This document shows, piece by piece, positions 22,570-32,524 of a stretch of DNA of 64,000 nt. The DNA comes from Bradyrhizobium japonicum USDA 6 (GTDB lineage Bacteria; Pseudomonadota; Alphaproteobacteria; Rhizobiales; Xanthobacteraceae). The position numbers were made by a program, and so were the translations under genes. How positions within the stretch are numbered: position 1 is the first letter of the stretch; each line of letters starts with the position of its first letter. A model generated the notes under the pieces. The model had not been told where the DNA came from. It ran no database searches and saw only the letters and a program-made list of their open reading frames with translations. The DNA lies in NCBI RefSeq assembly GCF_000284375.1, contig NC_017249.1:2706001-2770000 (forward strand), read 5' to 3'.

Positions 22570-25500
22570 TGGACAGAATGCGAAGCAGTCCGGTCAGCGG
22601 CGCGCGGAGCCCCTCAGGCCGGTGGGACAGCTCGTACTCTACTTCGTCGAAGGCTTGATCAAGCAGGAAAAACCTTAACAGGCCTTCCGCGGATTGCCGA
22701 TCTTCCGGCCACACCCGGCGATCGGTCATGGCTTCGCGGTAGGCGTTAAGGAATGTCGCGGCGGCGCGTTCGCGCCATTCGCCGAGTGCGGTCGCGAGCC
22801 GGTCCTGCTCGTCGGATGCGCCCGTCAGCGCCCGACTGAGCGCTGCGTTAACCGAAAGCTCAATCGAGCGGATCAGGCCGGCAACGTCGCGCGCGGCAGG
22901 CAGCTTGCGTCGCTTGTCGGACAGCGCGAGATGCGGATTGCCGTCGAAATCGATGATGAAGATATCGTCCTTCACGATCAGGGTTTGCCCGAGGCGGAAG
23001 TCGCCATGATGGCGGATGTTCAACCCGGCGATGCCGGATGGCAAGAGGGCGTCGAGGTGGTCGGGCAGGGTCGCACGCATCGCGACGAGCTGATCGATCA
23101 GCGGCCGGTCGGATTCCCGCAGGCCGTCGCGGCTGTCGGCGAGCCGTTCAAAAACCCGTTCGGCCCGTGCCTTGAGGTCGGAGGCCCAGCGTTTGACGTG
23201 CGCGGGGCCGATTGGCTCCGGCGCGAGATTGTCGGGCTTGGCGGCGGCCAGCGCCACATGCAGCTCGGCAAGCCGCCGGCCGATCTGCGCCACGAAATGC
23301 AGATAGGGCGCCTGCTCCTGGGTCTCGCGGGGCGCTTCGCTCATCGGCGCCAGCCGCTGCTCATCGACGTAGCGGTCGAGATAGCCCGTGGTGACGGCCC
23401 AGCCGTCGCCCTGGTTCTCGACATAAGCGTGCAGGACGCCGATCGCGCTGCTTCGATCGCCCTCGATCAGCTCGACGCTGCCGAGCAGCGCGGGCGTATT
23501 GGCGAAGCGCGCCACCTCGGTGAGATAGCGGCCGATCTCGATCTCGGGATTGATGCCGCTTTCGAGTTGGCGATGAATTTTGGCGACGTACTGGTTGTCG
23601 ACCAACGCCGTGCTGTTCGACTGCTCGATAGTGCGGATGCGTCCGGGCTCCTTGATGGTGTAATCGGCAAACCGGCTGGTCGCCTTGAATTCCAGCCGCA
23701 GATTGTTCTCATCCACCACCAGGTTCTGCGACAGGCCCCGCAGGAAAAGCCCGATGAAGATCTGCTCGGTTGCGACGTCGAGCAGCGTGCCTTCGCGCGC
23801 GCCCTGGCGCACGGCAGCGAGCGCCTTCGGGTTGAACCGCTCGCGGTCGAAGCGCACCCACTCGATCTGCATCGGCAGCACGTAGCGCGTGGTAACGTCG
23901 TTCTGCGTGGTCTCGAAGAACGCGATCCAGGGTCTGTTGTCGCCGATGTCGCTGAAAGGCACCGCCGAGGTCAGCGTGGCCTGGATGTGCTTGGGATTGT
24001 GCTCGGGATACCAGCGGGTCCGCGACAGGAAGCCCGGCAGCACGTCGCGCTCGAACACGCCGCGCTCGCGCGCGAGCGACACCCAGTTCGAATTGACCGG
24101 CACCACCAGCGTCTCGAACTCCGGCACCGCGCGCGGCGTCACCGGCTCGGATTTGTTGCGCTCGGTGAGCTGGAACCAGTAGAAGCCGTAGGGCCCCAGC
24201 GTGATCATGTAGGGCAGCTCGCCGATCGGCGGAAAACGCGTGCGTCCGAGCATCTCCTGCGGAATGCGGTCCTTCCACGGCGACAGGTCGAGCTCGGTCG
24301 CCTGGGCTGCGCGCGAGAGGTTGGCGACGCACAGGATCACCTCGTCGTTGTACTGCCGGACATAGGCCAGCACGGCGCGGTTGGCCGGGCGGATGAAGGT
24401 CATGGTGCCGCGGCCGAAGGCGAGGGTCGATTTGCGCACCGAGATCAGGCGCTTGGTGGCGCTGAGCAGCGAGGACAGGCTGCGCGACTGCGCCTCCACG
24501 TTCACCGACTCGTAGCCGTAGACGGGGTCCATGATCAGTGGCGCGTAGAGGCGGGCGGGATCGCAGCGGGAGAAGCCGCCATTGCGGTCCGGGCTCCACT
24601 GCATCGGCGTGCGCACGCCGTTGCGGTCGCCGAGATAGATGTTGTCGCCCATGCCGATCTCGTCGCCGTAATAGATGATCGGCGTGCCCGGGAATGACAG
24701 CAGCAGCGAGTTCATCAGCTCGATCTTGCGGCGGTCATTGTCCATCAGCGGCGCCAGCCGCCGGCGGATGCCGACATTGATGCGGGCGCGGGGATCGTTG
24801 GCGTAGGTGGTCCAGAGATAGTCGCGTTCGACGTCGGTGACCATCTCCAGCGTCAGCTCGTCATGGTTGCGCAGGAACAGCGCCCATTGGCAGCTCGCGG
24901 GAATGTCCGGCGTCTGGCGCAGGATGTCGGTGATCGGAAAGCGGTCTTCCTGCGCGATCGCCATGTAGATGCGCGGCATCAGCGGGAAGTGGTAGGCCAT
25001 GTGGCACTCGTCGCCGCGGCCGAAATATTCCTGCACGTCCTCCGGCCATTGATTGGCCTCGGCCAGCAGCAGCTTGCCCTTGGAGTAGGAGTCCAGTTCC
25101 TGGCGCAGGCGCTTGATGATCGCATGCGTCTCCGGGAGGTTCTCGTTCGAAGTGCCCTCGCGCTCGCAGAGATAGGGAATGGCGTCGAGCCGGAAGCCGT
25201 CGACGCCGGCATCCAGCCAGCGCTTCATCACCTGGATCAGCGCGCTGACCACGCGCGGATTGTCGAAATTGAGGTCCGGCTGGTGCGAGAAGAAGCGGTG
25301 CCAGTAGAACGCCCCGGCCTCGGGGTCCCAGGTCCAGTTCGATTTCTCGGTGTCGGTGAAGATGATCCGCGTGCCCTGGTATTTCTGGTCGGTGTCGCTC
25401 CAGACATACCAGTTGCGGGCGCTCGAGCCCGGATGGCTGCGGCGCGCGCGCTTGAACCATTTGTGCTGGTCGGAGGTGTGATTGACGACGAGCTCGGTGA

Positions 25501-25837
25501 TGACGCGCAGGCCGCGCTTCTGCGCTTCCTGGATGAAGCGCTTGAAGTCCTTCATCGTCCCGAAATCGGGATTGACCGAGCCGTAGTCGGCGATGTCGTA
25601 GCCGTCGTCGCGCCCGGGCGATGGATAGAACGGTAGCAGCCACAGCGCGGTGACGCCAAGCTCCTGGAGATAGGGCAGCTTCTCGGTCAGTCCGGCGAAA
25701 TCGCCGATGCCGTCATGGTTGCTGTCGGCAAACGCCTTGACGTGGAGCTGGTAGATGATGGCGTCCTTGTACCAGAGTTCATCCACGATCTCGGCTGCCT
25801 CGGCTCTTTGGGTCTCGACGGAAGACAAAACATTCAT
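22547..25837 (-). CDS. treS: trehalose synthase fused to maltokinase-like domain
   Basis: A 1096-residue fusion. Residues about 20-560 are a GH13 trehalose synthase (maltose-trehalose isomerase): [46 protein letters not shown] and [11 protein letters not shown], catalytic residues intact. The C-terminal half is a Pep2/Mak-type maltokinase, with HGDFRLGQ and IIDFDGNP where the family usually has HGDxHxGQ and DFEGEP, so kinase activity is uncertain. TreS makes maltose from trehalose, the kinase makes maltose-1-phosphate for GlgE. Start 25837 has AAGGA eight bases upstream, 10 bp after the glgE stop. Confidence 0.93.
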   Translation of the reverse strand: MNVLSSVETQRAEAAEIVDELWYKDAIIYQLHVKAFADSNHDGIGDFAGLTEKLPYLQELGVTALWLLPFYPSPGRDDGYDIADYGSVNPDFGTMKDFKRFIQEAQKRGLRVITELVVNHTSDQHKWFKRARRSHPGSSARNWYVWSDTDQKYQGTRIIFTDTEKSNWTWDPEAGAFYWHRFFSHQPDLNFDNPRVVSALIQVMKRWLDAGVDGFRLDAIPYLCEREGTSNENLPETHAIIKRLRQELDSYSKGKLLLAEANQWPEDVQEYFGRGDECHMAYHFPLMPRIYMAIAQEDRFPITDILRQTPDIPASCQWALFLRNHDELTLEMVTDVERDYLWTTYANDPRARINVGIRRRLAPLMDNDRRKIELMNSLLLSFPGTPIIYYGDEIGMGDNIYLGDRNGVRTPMQWSPDRNGGFSRCDPARLYAPLIMDPVYGYESVNVEAQSRSLSSLLSATKRLISVRKSTLAFGRGTMTFIRPANRAVLAYVRQYNDEVILCVANLSRAAQATELDLSPWKDRIPQEMLGRTRFPPIGELPYMITLGPYGFYWFQLTERNKSEPVTPRAVPEFETLVVPVNSNWVSLARERGVFERDVLPGFLSRTRWYPEHNPKHIQATLTSAVPFSDIGDNRPWIAFFETTQNDVTTRYVLPMQIEWVRFDRERFNPKALAAVRQGAREGTLLDVATEQIFIGLFLRGLSQNLVVDENNLRLEFKATSRFADYTIKEPGRIRTIEQSNSTALVDNQYVAKIHRQLESGINPEIEIGRYLTEVARFANTPALLGSVELIEGDRSSAIGVLHAYVENQGDGWAVTTGYLDRYVDEQRLAPMSEAPRETQEQAPYLHFVAQIGRRLAELHVALAAAKPDNLAPEPIGPAHVKRWASDLKARAERVFERLADSRDGLRESDRPLIDQLVAMRATLPDHLDALLPSGIAGLNIRHHGDFRLGQTLIVKDDIFIIDFDGNPHLALSDKRRKLPAARDVAGLIRSIELSVNAALSRALTGASDEQDRLATALGEWRERAAATFLNAYREAMTDRRVWPEDRQSAEGLLRFFLLDQAFDEVEYELSHRPEGLRAPLTGLLRILSNESEAHA

Positions 25838-25847
25838 GGCGTGATCC

Positions 25848-27794
25848 TTACGCCAGGCAGCGGAACAGCAGCGCCGGGTCGCGGTCGGGGTCGATACGTA
25901 ATTTGATCCCGCCCCATTCGATGCGGGACTGTTCGCCTGTGATGAGATTTTCGAGTGCGGTGACGTGGCGGCGTGCGCCGCCGGCGTCGATGGTGAGGTC
26001 GCCCAGCGGCAACCAGACTTCGCGCACATGGCCCGAGAGGGCGATGACCGCGACGACGGCGTTGGCTGGATCGGCCGCCTCCTTGGCAAAGGCGATCGTC
26101 TCGCCGTCCTCGACGCCGAGGAAGCGCAAATTCTCCGTTTGCTGAAGTGCGGCGTTATCGTTGCGGATGCGATTGAGCGCGGCGATGTAGGGCTTGATGT
26201 TGCCGGGCCGGTCCCAGTCGCGCGGCTTGATCTGGTATTTCTCGGAATCGAGATATTCTTCGCGGCCGGGAATTGCGTCATGCTCCAGCAGCTCGAACCC
26301 GCTGTAGATGCCATAGCTGCCGGACAGCGTCGCGGCCAGCGCGACACGCGACCTGAACGCCCAGGGCTCGCCGCCCTGGAGATGATAGGGCAGCAGATCG
26401 GGCGTGCTCACGAACAGATTCGCCCGATAGAAATCGCGCTCGGGATAGCGCGTCAGCTCGCCCAGATATTGCTCCAGCTCCCACTTGGCCGTGCGCCAGG
26501 GGAAATAGCTGAAGGACTGTGCAAAGCCGAGCTTGGCGAGGCCCTGCATCAGCTTCGGCCGCGCAAAGGTCTTGGAGAACAGGATCACCTCGGGATGACG
26601 GCGGCGGATGTCGCTGATCAGCCACTCCCAGAACGGAAGCGGCGCGGTGTCGTGATTGTCGATGGCGAAGATGGTGACGCCGTGGTCGATCCAGAAGAGC
26701 ATGGCATCGCGAAACGCGTTCCACAGCCCGGCCCTGTCGACGGAGGCGAAATCGGGGATGACGATGTCCGAATAGGGATCATCTGCCGTCCGCACCGCAC
26801 GATTCGGCCGCCATTTGAACCATTCCGGATGCTGCGTCAGCCAGGGATGGTCCGGCGAGCATTGCACGGCGAAGTCGAGCGCGAGCTCGAGGCCGTATTC
26901 GAGACAGGTCGCGACCAGCGCGCGGAAATCCTCGATCGTGCCGAGCTCGGGATGCAGTGCATCGTGCCCGCCCTCGGCCGTGCCGATCGCATAGGGCGAG
27001 CCGGGATCGCCTTCGGTCGCCACCGGCGCATTGTTGCGGCCCTTGCGGCGGGTGCGGCCAATGGGGTGGATGGGCGTGAAGTAGAGCACGTCAAAGCCCA
27101 TCGCGGCGATGTCGGGCACGCGCGCGATGCAGTCGCGCAGCGTGCCATGCCGGCCGGGGCTCTGGCTCTGGCTGCGCGGCATCATCTGATACCAGGCGCC
27201 GAAGCGTGCCTTGTCGCGGTCGACGATCAGCGGGAAGTTCTGCGAGCGGGTCAGGTCGGGCCGCGACTGGCTCTCGGCCATGGCTGCGCCGAGATCGGCT
27301 GCAAGCAGCGAGCCGACGTCGCCGGTCTGCAGATAATCCTCGCATTGCTTCACGATGACCGCCGCGGCGTCCTGCCGGGCGCCATGCGCCTTGGTCAGGA
27401 GGCCGGCGCCCTCGATCGCGTCGAGGCTGACGTCCGCGCCGGCACGCCGTTTGCGCACAACGCCGCGCGACCAGGTGGCGAACTCGTCGGTCCATGCTTC
27501 GATCGCATAGACATATTGGCCGGGCTCGACGGGGGTGAACGCGCCGGACCAGCGGTCATTGCCGTGATGGATCATCGGCTCGCTCCGCCATTCCCGGTCC
27601 TGTTCTCCTCGCCAGATCAGCGCGGCACCGATCACCGCGTGGCCGTCGCGATAAATGTCGGCCCAGACGTCGACCCGTTCGCCTGCAATACGCTTCACGG
27701 CGAAACGGCCGCCGTCGATCGAGGGATAGATATCTTCGATAAGGAAAGCGCCGCCGGCTGCGGCACTCTCGACAGTTTGAATTGTCTTGTTCAC
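25848..27794 (-). CDS. glgE: GlgE-like maltosyltransferase with altered active site
   Basis: A 648-residue member of the alpha-1,4-glucan:maltose-1-phosphate maltosyltransferase family (GH13_3), with the N-terminal DUF3416 domain ([17 protein letters not shown]) and the C-terminal GYELLE-like and [15 protein letters not shown] segments. True GlgE extends glycogen from maltose-1-phosphate. Here the nucleophile segment reads [10 protein letters not shown] where FRVDNPHTKP is usual, and the acid/base segment reads [10 protein letters not shown] where FLxEAFTxP is usual, so the catalytic Glu is Lys. [11 protein letters not shown] is kept. Start GTG 27794 is chosen by family length; there is no strong ribosome site. 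First gene of the operon. Confidence 0.85.
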   Translation of the reverse strand: MNKTIQTVESAAAGGAFLIEDIYPSIDGGRFAVKRIAGERVDVWADIYRDGHAVIGAALIWRGEQDREWRSEPMIHHGNDRWSGAFTPVEPGQYVYAIEAWTDEFATWSRGVVRKRRAGADVSLDAIEGAGLLTKAHGARQDAAAVIVKQCEDYLQTGDVGSLLAADLGAAMAESQSRPDLTRSQNFPLIVDRDKARFGAWYQMMPRSQSQSPGRHGTLRDCIARVPDIAAMGFDVLYFTPIHPIGRTRRKGRNNAPVATEGDPGSPYAIGTAEGGHDALHPELGTIEDFRALVATCLEYGLELALDFAVQCSPDHPWLTQHPEWFKWRPNRAVRTADDPYSDIVIPDFASVDRAGLWNAFRDAMLFWIDHGVTIFAIDNHDTAPLPFWEWLISDIRRRHPEVILFSKTFARPKLMQGLAKLGFAQSFSYFPWRTAKWELEQYLGELTRYPERDFYRANLFVSTPDLLPYHLQGGEPWAFRSRVALAATLSGSYGIYSGFELLEHDAIPGREEYLDSEKYQIKPRDWDRPGNIKPYIAALNRIRNDNAALQQTENLRFLGVEDGETIAFAKEAADPANAVVAVIALSGHVREVWLPLGDLTIDAGGARRHVTALENLITGEQSRIEWGGIKLRIDPDRDPALLFRCLA

Positions 27795-27864
27795 GGTGAT
27801 GCCATTGACAAGAAAGCAGGAGCCCGTTTCCCTTGTCGGGAACCTACGCTTGATACCAATATAG

Positions 27865-27920
27865 AAAGCCGCTTGTGTGTCATTGGTTCCCTTGGGAACG
27901 GCAGGCACGGTTTGCGAGTT
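27865..27920. promoter_or_regulatory. divergent glgE/malQ promoter region with back-to-back GGAAC boxes
   Basis: GGTTCCCTTGGGAAC (27885-27899) places two GGAAC boxes back to back. On the minus strand GGAAC (27890-27886) has CTTT (27868-27865) after 17 bases, towards glgE. On the plus strand GGAAC (27895-27899) has AGTT (27917-27920) after 17 bases, towards malQ. Each fits the EcfG pattern GGAAC-N16/17-CGTT except for one -10 base. The inverted repeat could equally be a repressor operator. The rest of 27795-27998 contains no gene. Confidence 0.45.
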
Positions 27921-27998
27921 ACCCCTGACTAACCTCTTCCACGACCTCGTTAAAATCCATGCCCCCGGCCGGATGACGGCCTGCAAGCTGCGTGCCGA

Positions 27999-29960
27999 AT
28001 GGATCTTTTAGCTCAAGCCCGGATCAAGGGCGTTCAGTCCGAATTCGTCGATGCCCTCGGAAAGCTGCGGGTCACCGATCCCGTGGCCCTCAAATCCATC
28101 CTCGAGGCCCTGCCGGAGAAGCGGGTTTACCGCTTCGTCGGCGGGCCCGTGGTGGTGCGCGCCCTGGGACATCCGCGCACCGAATTGACGACAATCGGCG
28201 CGCCGCCGCTGCAATGGACATTGCGCGCAAACGGCAATGTGATCGCGCAAGGCGAGACGCGCGAACCCGTGATCGCCTGGCCCGCCAGCCTGCCGCTCGG
28301 TTATCACCGGTTGACGCTGACCGATGCCAAGGGTGTTGCGGAAGAGGTGCCGATGATCGTGGCGCCCGAACGCGCCTTCGGCGGCGATTTCGCCCGCGGC
28401 TGGCTGCTTGCCGTGCAGCTCTACAGCGTCCGCTCGGACCGCAATTGGGGCATTGGCGATTTCACCGACCTCGCCGATCTCGTCCGGCTCGCCAGGCAGC
28501 TCGGCGCCGATGGCGTCGGGCTCAATCCGCTGCATGTCCTGTTCGACAACCATCCCGCCGATTGCAGCCCCTATTCGCCGAACAGCCGGCTGTTTCTCAA
28601 TCCGCTCTATATCGACGTCGAGGCGATCCCGGAATTTTCCGTCGACCTCGTCCCCGACGCGGCCGCGACCGCCGCGCGGCTGCGCGAAGGCGATCGTGTG
28701 CCCTATGCGGACATGGCGGCGTTGAAATGGCTCGGCCTGCGCGCCGCCTACAACAGTTTCGTGACGAGTGCGAGCGAGGCGCGCCGCAAGGAATTCGACG
28801 CCTTCCGCGCCGACCGGGCGCCGCTGTTGTCCCGCTTTGCCTGCTTTGAGGTGCTGCGGCATCGCTTCGCCGGGCCTTGGTGGGAGTGGCCGCAAGAGTG
28901 GCAGCAGCCGGATGAAGCCAAATGCGCCGAGCTCCGCAACGGTCCCGACAAGCGCGAGGTCGAGTTCGTCGAATTCGTGCAATGGACGGCCGATAGCCAA
29001 TTGCATGCCGCCAAGGAATTGGCCGGCCAGCTCGGCATGCGCGTCGGGCTCTATCTCGACGTCGCCGTCGGCGTGCAGTCCAACGGCTTCGACGCCTGGA
29101 ACGAGCAGATGGCGATTTCGCGCCATCTCGCCGTCGGCGCGCCGCCCGACGTGCTCAACACCGTCGGACAGGATTGGGGTCTTGCCGGCTTCAATGCCGG
29201 CGGTCTGGAGGCGCAATCCTTCGTGCCGTTCGCCGACATGCTGGCCGCCTCGATGCGCCATGCCGGCGCGATCCGGCTCGATCACGTGCTGGGCTTGAAA
29301 CGGCTGTATCTGGTGCCGCGCGGCTTCAAGCCGGACAACGGTGCCTATGTGCAGATGCCGTTCGAAGCGCTGCTCGGCGCCGTGGTGCGCGAGAGCGCGG
29401 CGCACAAATGCATCGTGATCGGCGAGGACCTCGGCACCGTGCCGGAAGGTTTTCGCGAGACCATGCAGGATTTCGGCATCTGGTCCTACCTCGTCATGAT
29501 GTTCGAGCGCGACGATGCCGGCCGTTTCCGCAATGCCGACCATTACCGGCCCAACGCGCTGGTCACGCTGAACACGCATGATCTGTGCACCTATGCCGGC
29601 TGGCGCTCCTTCAGCGATCTCAAGATGAAGCGCTCGCTCGGGCTCGACCCCGGCGAGAACGACCAGGCGCGCTGGGATGCGCTCGGCAGGCTCGACGAGA
29701 TCCTGCGCCAGAACGGCATCAACGCCAACGATCTCTATTCGGTGCTCGCCTTCCTGTCGCGGACGCCGTCGCGACTTCTGGCGGTGTCGCTTGAGGATCT
29801 GCTCGGCGTGATTGACCAGCCCAACATTCCCGGTACGATCGATGAGCATCCGAACTGGCGCCAGCGCCTGCCGGTGGCGCTCGACAAGATCGCCGCCAAG
29901 GTCGATGCTACGGCCTTGAAGGCGGCGACGCGGGAACGCTCGTTGACCGGCGGGAGTTGA
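27999..29960 (+). CDS. malQ: 4-alpha-glucanotransferase (amylomaltase)
   Basis: A 653-residue GH77 disproportionating enzyme that transfers glucan segments between maltodextrins. It has an N-terminal extension domain of about 125 residues as in E. coli MalQ, then LLAVQLYSVRSDRNWGIGDF, GAIRLDHVLGLKRLYLVP (nucleophile Asp), IVIGEDLGTVPEGF (Glu) and LVTLNTHDLCT (Asp). It probably recycles dextrins released by GlgX. Divergent from the glgE operon and followed after 30 bp by the GH15 gene. Confidence 0.95.
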   Translation: MDLLAQARIKGVQSEFVDALGKLRVTDPVALKSILEALPEKRVYRFVGGPVVVRALGHPRTELTTIGAPPLQWTLRANGNVIAQGETREPVIAWPASLPLGYHRLTLTDAKGVAEEVPMIVAPERAFGGDFARGWLLAVQLYSVRSDRNWGIGDFTDLADLVRLARQLGADGVGLNPLHVLFDNHPADCSPYSPNSRLFLNPLYIDVEAIPEFSVDLVPDAAATAARLREGDRVPYADMAALKWLGLRAAYNSFVTSASEARRKEFDAFRADRAPLLSRFACFEVLRHRFAGPWWEWPQEWQQPDEAKCAELRNGPDKREVEFVEFVQWTADSQLHAAKELAGQLGMRVGLYLDVAVGVQSNGFDAWNEQMAISRHLAVGAPPDVLNTVGQDWGLAGFNAGGLEAQSFVPFADMLAASMRHAGAIRLDHVLGLKRLYLVPRGFKPDNGAYVQMPFEALLGAVVRESAAHKCIVIGEDLGTVPEGFRETMQDFGIWSYLVMMFERDDAGRFRNADHYRPNALVTLNTHDLCTYAGWRSFSDLKMKRSLGLDPGENDQARWDALGRLDEILRQNGINANDLYSVLAFLSRTPSRLLAVSLEDLLGVIDQPNIPGTIDEHPNWRQRLPVALDKIAAKVDATALKAATRERSLTGGS

Positions 29961-29990
29961 AACGGCGGATTTTCCGGGGCTCGTAACACA

Positions 29991-31793
29991 TTGGCTCAGA
30001 GGATCGAGGACTATGCGCTGATCGGCGATTGCGAGACCGCAGCGCTGGTCGGGCGCGACGGCTCGATCGACTGGCTGTGCTGGCCGGCCTTCGATTCCGA
30101 TGCCTGCTTTGCCGCGATCCTCGGCACGCACAAGAACGGCCGCTGGCTGATCGCGCCAGGCGAAGACATCACCGGTATCTCGCGCCGCTATCTCGGCAAC
30201 ACCCTCATCCTCGAAACGCGCTTCGAGACCAGGAGCGGCGCCGTGGCGCTGATCGACTTCATGCCGCCGCGCGGCAAGGCCTCCGACATCGTGCGGCTGG
30301 TCCGCGGCCTCACGGGCACGGTGAAGATGCGGATGGAGCTCGTCATCCGCTTCGGCTTCGGCGTCGACATTCCCTGGGTGCGACGCATCGACCATTCGCT
30401 GCTGGCGGTCGCCGGCCAGGACATGACGGTGCTGCGCACCCCGGTGGAGACCCGCGGCGAGGATCTCACCACGGTCTCCGACTTCGACGTGAAGGCGGGC
30501 GAGACGGTGCCGTTCGTGCTGACCTACGGCCCCTCGCATCTCGATCCGCCGGCGCCGATCGATCCGGAGATCGCCTTCCAGGAGACCGAGAAATTCTGGA
30601 GCGAATGGTGCAGCCGCTGCACCCGCGACGGCGAATATCACGATCTGATCCTACGCTCGCTGATCACGCTGAAGGCGCTGACCTTCGCCCCGACCGGCGG
30701 CATCGTCGCGGCGCCCACCACCTCGTTGCCGGAGAAGCTCGGCGGCGCCAGGAATTGGGATTACCGCTTCTGCTGGCTGCGCGATGCGACCTTCACGCTG
30801 CTGGCGCTGATGAACTCGGGTTACACCGAGGAAGCATTGGCCTGGCACAATTGGCTGCTGCGCGCGGCGGCAGGCTCGCCGGCGAACATGCAGATCATGT
30901 ACGGCATCTGGGGCCAGCGGCGTCTGCTGGAATGGGAAGCGGACTGGCTCGACGGCTATGAGGGCGCTCAGCCGGTGCGGGTCGGCAACGCCGCGCATGC
31001 GCAGCTCCAGCTCGACGTCTACGGCGAGCTGATCGACGCCTTCCACCAGTCCCGCATGGCCAAGCTCAAGCTCGACGACGAGACGACCTGGGCGCTGGAA
31101 TGCGCCGTGCTCAACCATCTCGCCGAGGTCTGGGACCATCCCGATCACGGCATCTGGGAACGGCGCGGACAGCCGAGGCACTACGTCTTTTCCAAGGTGA
31201 TGACCTGGGTCGCGTTCGACCGCGGCATCAAGAGCGCCGAGACCTTCGGCTTCAAGGCGCCGCTGCTGCACTGGCGCGCGTTGCGCGAAGCCATTCATCG
31301 CGACGTCTGCAACAGGGGATTTGACGCGGAGGAAAACGCCTTCGTCGAGTCCTACGGCACGAAACTGCTCGATGCCAGCGTGTTGCTGCTGCCGGCGGTC
31401 GGCTTCCTGCCGGCGCAAGACCCGCGCATCCGCGGCACCATCGCGGCCGTCGAACGGCACCTGATGCGCGACGGTTTCGTGCTGCGGCACGATCCGCGCG
31501 AAGTGTCCGAGGAGACGCAGCCGATCGAGGGCGCGTTCCTGGCGTGCAGCCTGTGGCTGGCCGATGCGCTCGTGCTGGCGGGCGATCTCGACAAGGCGCA
31601 AGCCTTGCTCGACCGCGTGGTCGGCATCGCGAACGACGTCGGCCTCCTGGCCGAAGAGTATGATTCAGGCGCCCGGCGCCAGACCGGCAATTTCCCGCAG
31701 GCCTTGACCCACATCGCGCTGATCAACACCGCGCACAATCTGTCGGCGGCGAGGCAGGAGAGCGAGAAGCCGGCGGTGCAGCGGTCGAAGTAG
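29991..31793 (+). CDS. GH15 family glucoamylase or trehalase
   Basis: A 600-residue glycoside hydrolase family 15 protein. The N-terminus IEDYALIGDCETAALVGRDG is standard for bacterial GH15, followed by a beta domain and an (alpha/alpha)6 barrel with GARNWDYRFCWLRDATFTL and the second catalytic region VGLLAEEYD. Some GH15 proteins of this type are trehalases, others glucoamylases; sequence alone does not decide. No signal peptide, so it acts in the cytoplasm. The start is TTG at 29991, preferred because it gives the family N-terminus; the ribosome site is weak. Confidence 0.88.
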   Translation: MAQRIEDYALIGDCETAALVGRDGSIDWLCWPAFDSDACFAAILGTHKNGRWLIAPGEDITGISRRYLGNTLILETRFETRSGAVALIDFMPPRGKASDIVRLVRGLTGTVKMRMELVIRFGFGVDIPWVRRIDHSLLAVAGQDMTVLRTPVETRGEDLTTVSDFDVKAGETVPFVLTYGPSHLDPPAPIDPEIAFQETEKFWSEWCSRCTRDGEYHDLILRSLITLKALTFAPTGGIVAAPTTSLPEKLGGARNWDYRFCWLRDATFTLLALMNSGYTEEALAWHNWLLRAAAGSPANMQIMYGIWGQRRLLEWEADWLDGYEGAQPVRVGNAAHAQLQLDVYGELIDAFHQSRMAKLKLDDETTWALECAVLNHLAEVWDHPDHGIWERRGQPRHYVFSKVMTWVAFDRGIKSAETFGFKAPLLHWRALREAIHRDVCNRGFDAEENAFVESYGTKLLDASVLLLPAVGFLPAQDPRIRGTIAAVERHLMRDGFVLRHDPREVSEETQPIEGAFLACSLWLADALVLAGDLDKAQALLDRVVGIANDVGLLAEEYDSGARRQTGNFPQALTHIALINTAHNLSAARQESEKPAVQRSK

Positions 31794-31821
31794 AGACGGC
31801 GTGGTCGAGGCCGCTTGCGCC

Positions 31822-32505
31822 CTAGACCCCGAGCCACTCCAGGCCGCAGGGAAGCTCGCCGGCGGCAAAGTCCACTTGGAGGACACGGCGATGCATCAGA
31901 GCGATCGCCGCGTCCGACGCATGGAGAACGGGTGTTGCATAGAGCCAGACGTCGCCGGGCTCGGCAAGGCATGCGACCGTGCCGCAATGCCGGACGACGT
32001 CCTTCACGTCCTCCTCAGGAATTCGGCCAAGCTTGTGCGATCCGGGTGCGATCAAGAGCGGTGCATTGCTGGCCGGGACCGGATCAATATGAACTCGCAG
32101 GGTCACCATGCCGGAGAGCAGCGTGAAGGGCGGTTCGACATGCTGCATGCCGCTCTTGACGCTCCATGTCTCGAAACCATCGACCGGGACGCGCGCCTTC
32201 ACGGCGATGGTGCGATCCTGGTGCCAGCCCAGCGCCCAGTTCGTCGCAGCCGTCTTGTCGAACAGGATAGCCCTGACCGGGCGACAAGTGTCTCCAAGCA
32301 CCGACGCGGCACAGCATCCGATATCTCCGCTCGCGGCAAGGAACGGCGCGAGACCCTCGACGTCTCTCAGCCTCAGCCCGGCGTGATCGGGCGGCAAATG
32401 GGACAGAACCGCCTCGAGCCGGTGCAATCGATCCGCGGTCAGTGCCTGCCGGAACAGCTGCGCACCATCGTCTCGAAAAGTCAGCTGCTCAAGTCCCAAG
32501 GTCAC
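31822..32505 (-). CDS. phytanoyl-CoA dioxygenase family protein
   Basis: A 227-residue Fe(II)/2-oxoglutarate-dependent oxygenase of the PhyH type. The metal triad is visible: His95 and Asp97 in GWHQDRTIA and His195 in PVLHASD, with Arg206/Arg207 to bind 2-oxoglutarate. SGMVTLRVHIDP and APGSHKLGRI fit the double-stranded beta-helix fold. Substrate is unknown. It begins 19 bp after the HAD gene, so it is probably the last gene of the tal-pgi/gnd/zwf operon, an unexpected partner for sugar-phosphate enzymes. Confidence 0.8.
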   Translation of the reverse strand: MTLGLEQLTFRDDGAQLFRQALTADRLHRLEAVLSHLPPDHAGLRLRDVEGLAPFLAASGDIGCCAASVLGDTCRPVRAILFDKTAATNWALGWHQDRTIAVKARVPVDGFETWSVKSGMQHVEPPFTLLSGMVTLRVHIDPVPASNAPLLIAPGSHKLGRIPEEDVKDVVRHCGTVACLAEPGDVWLYATPVLHASDAAIALMHRRVLQVDFAAGELPCGLEWLGV

Positions 32506-32524
32506 GCACCGATAGATTGATCGC

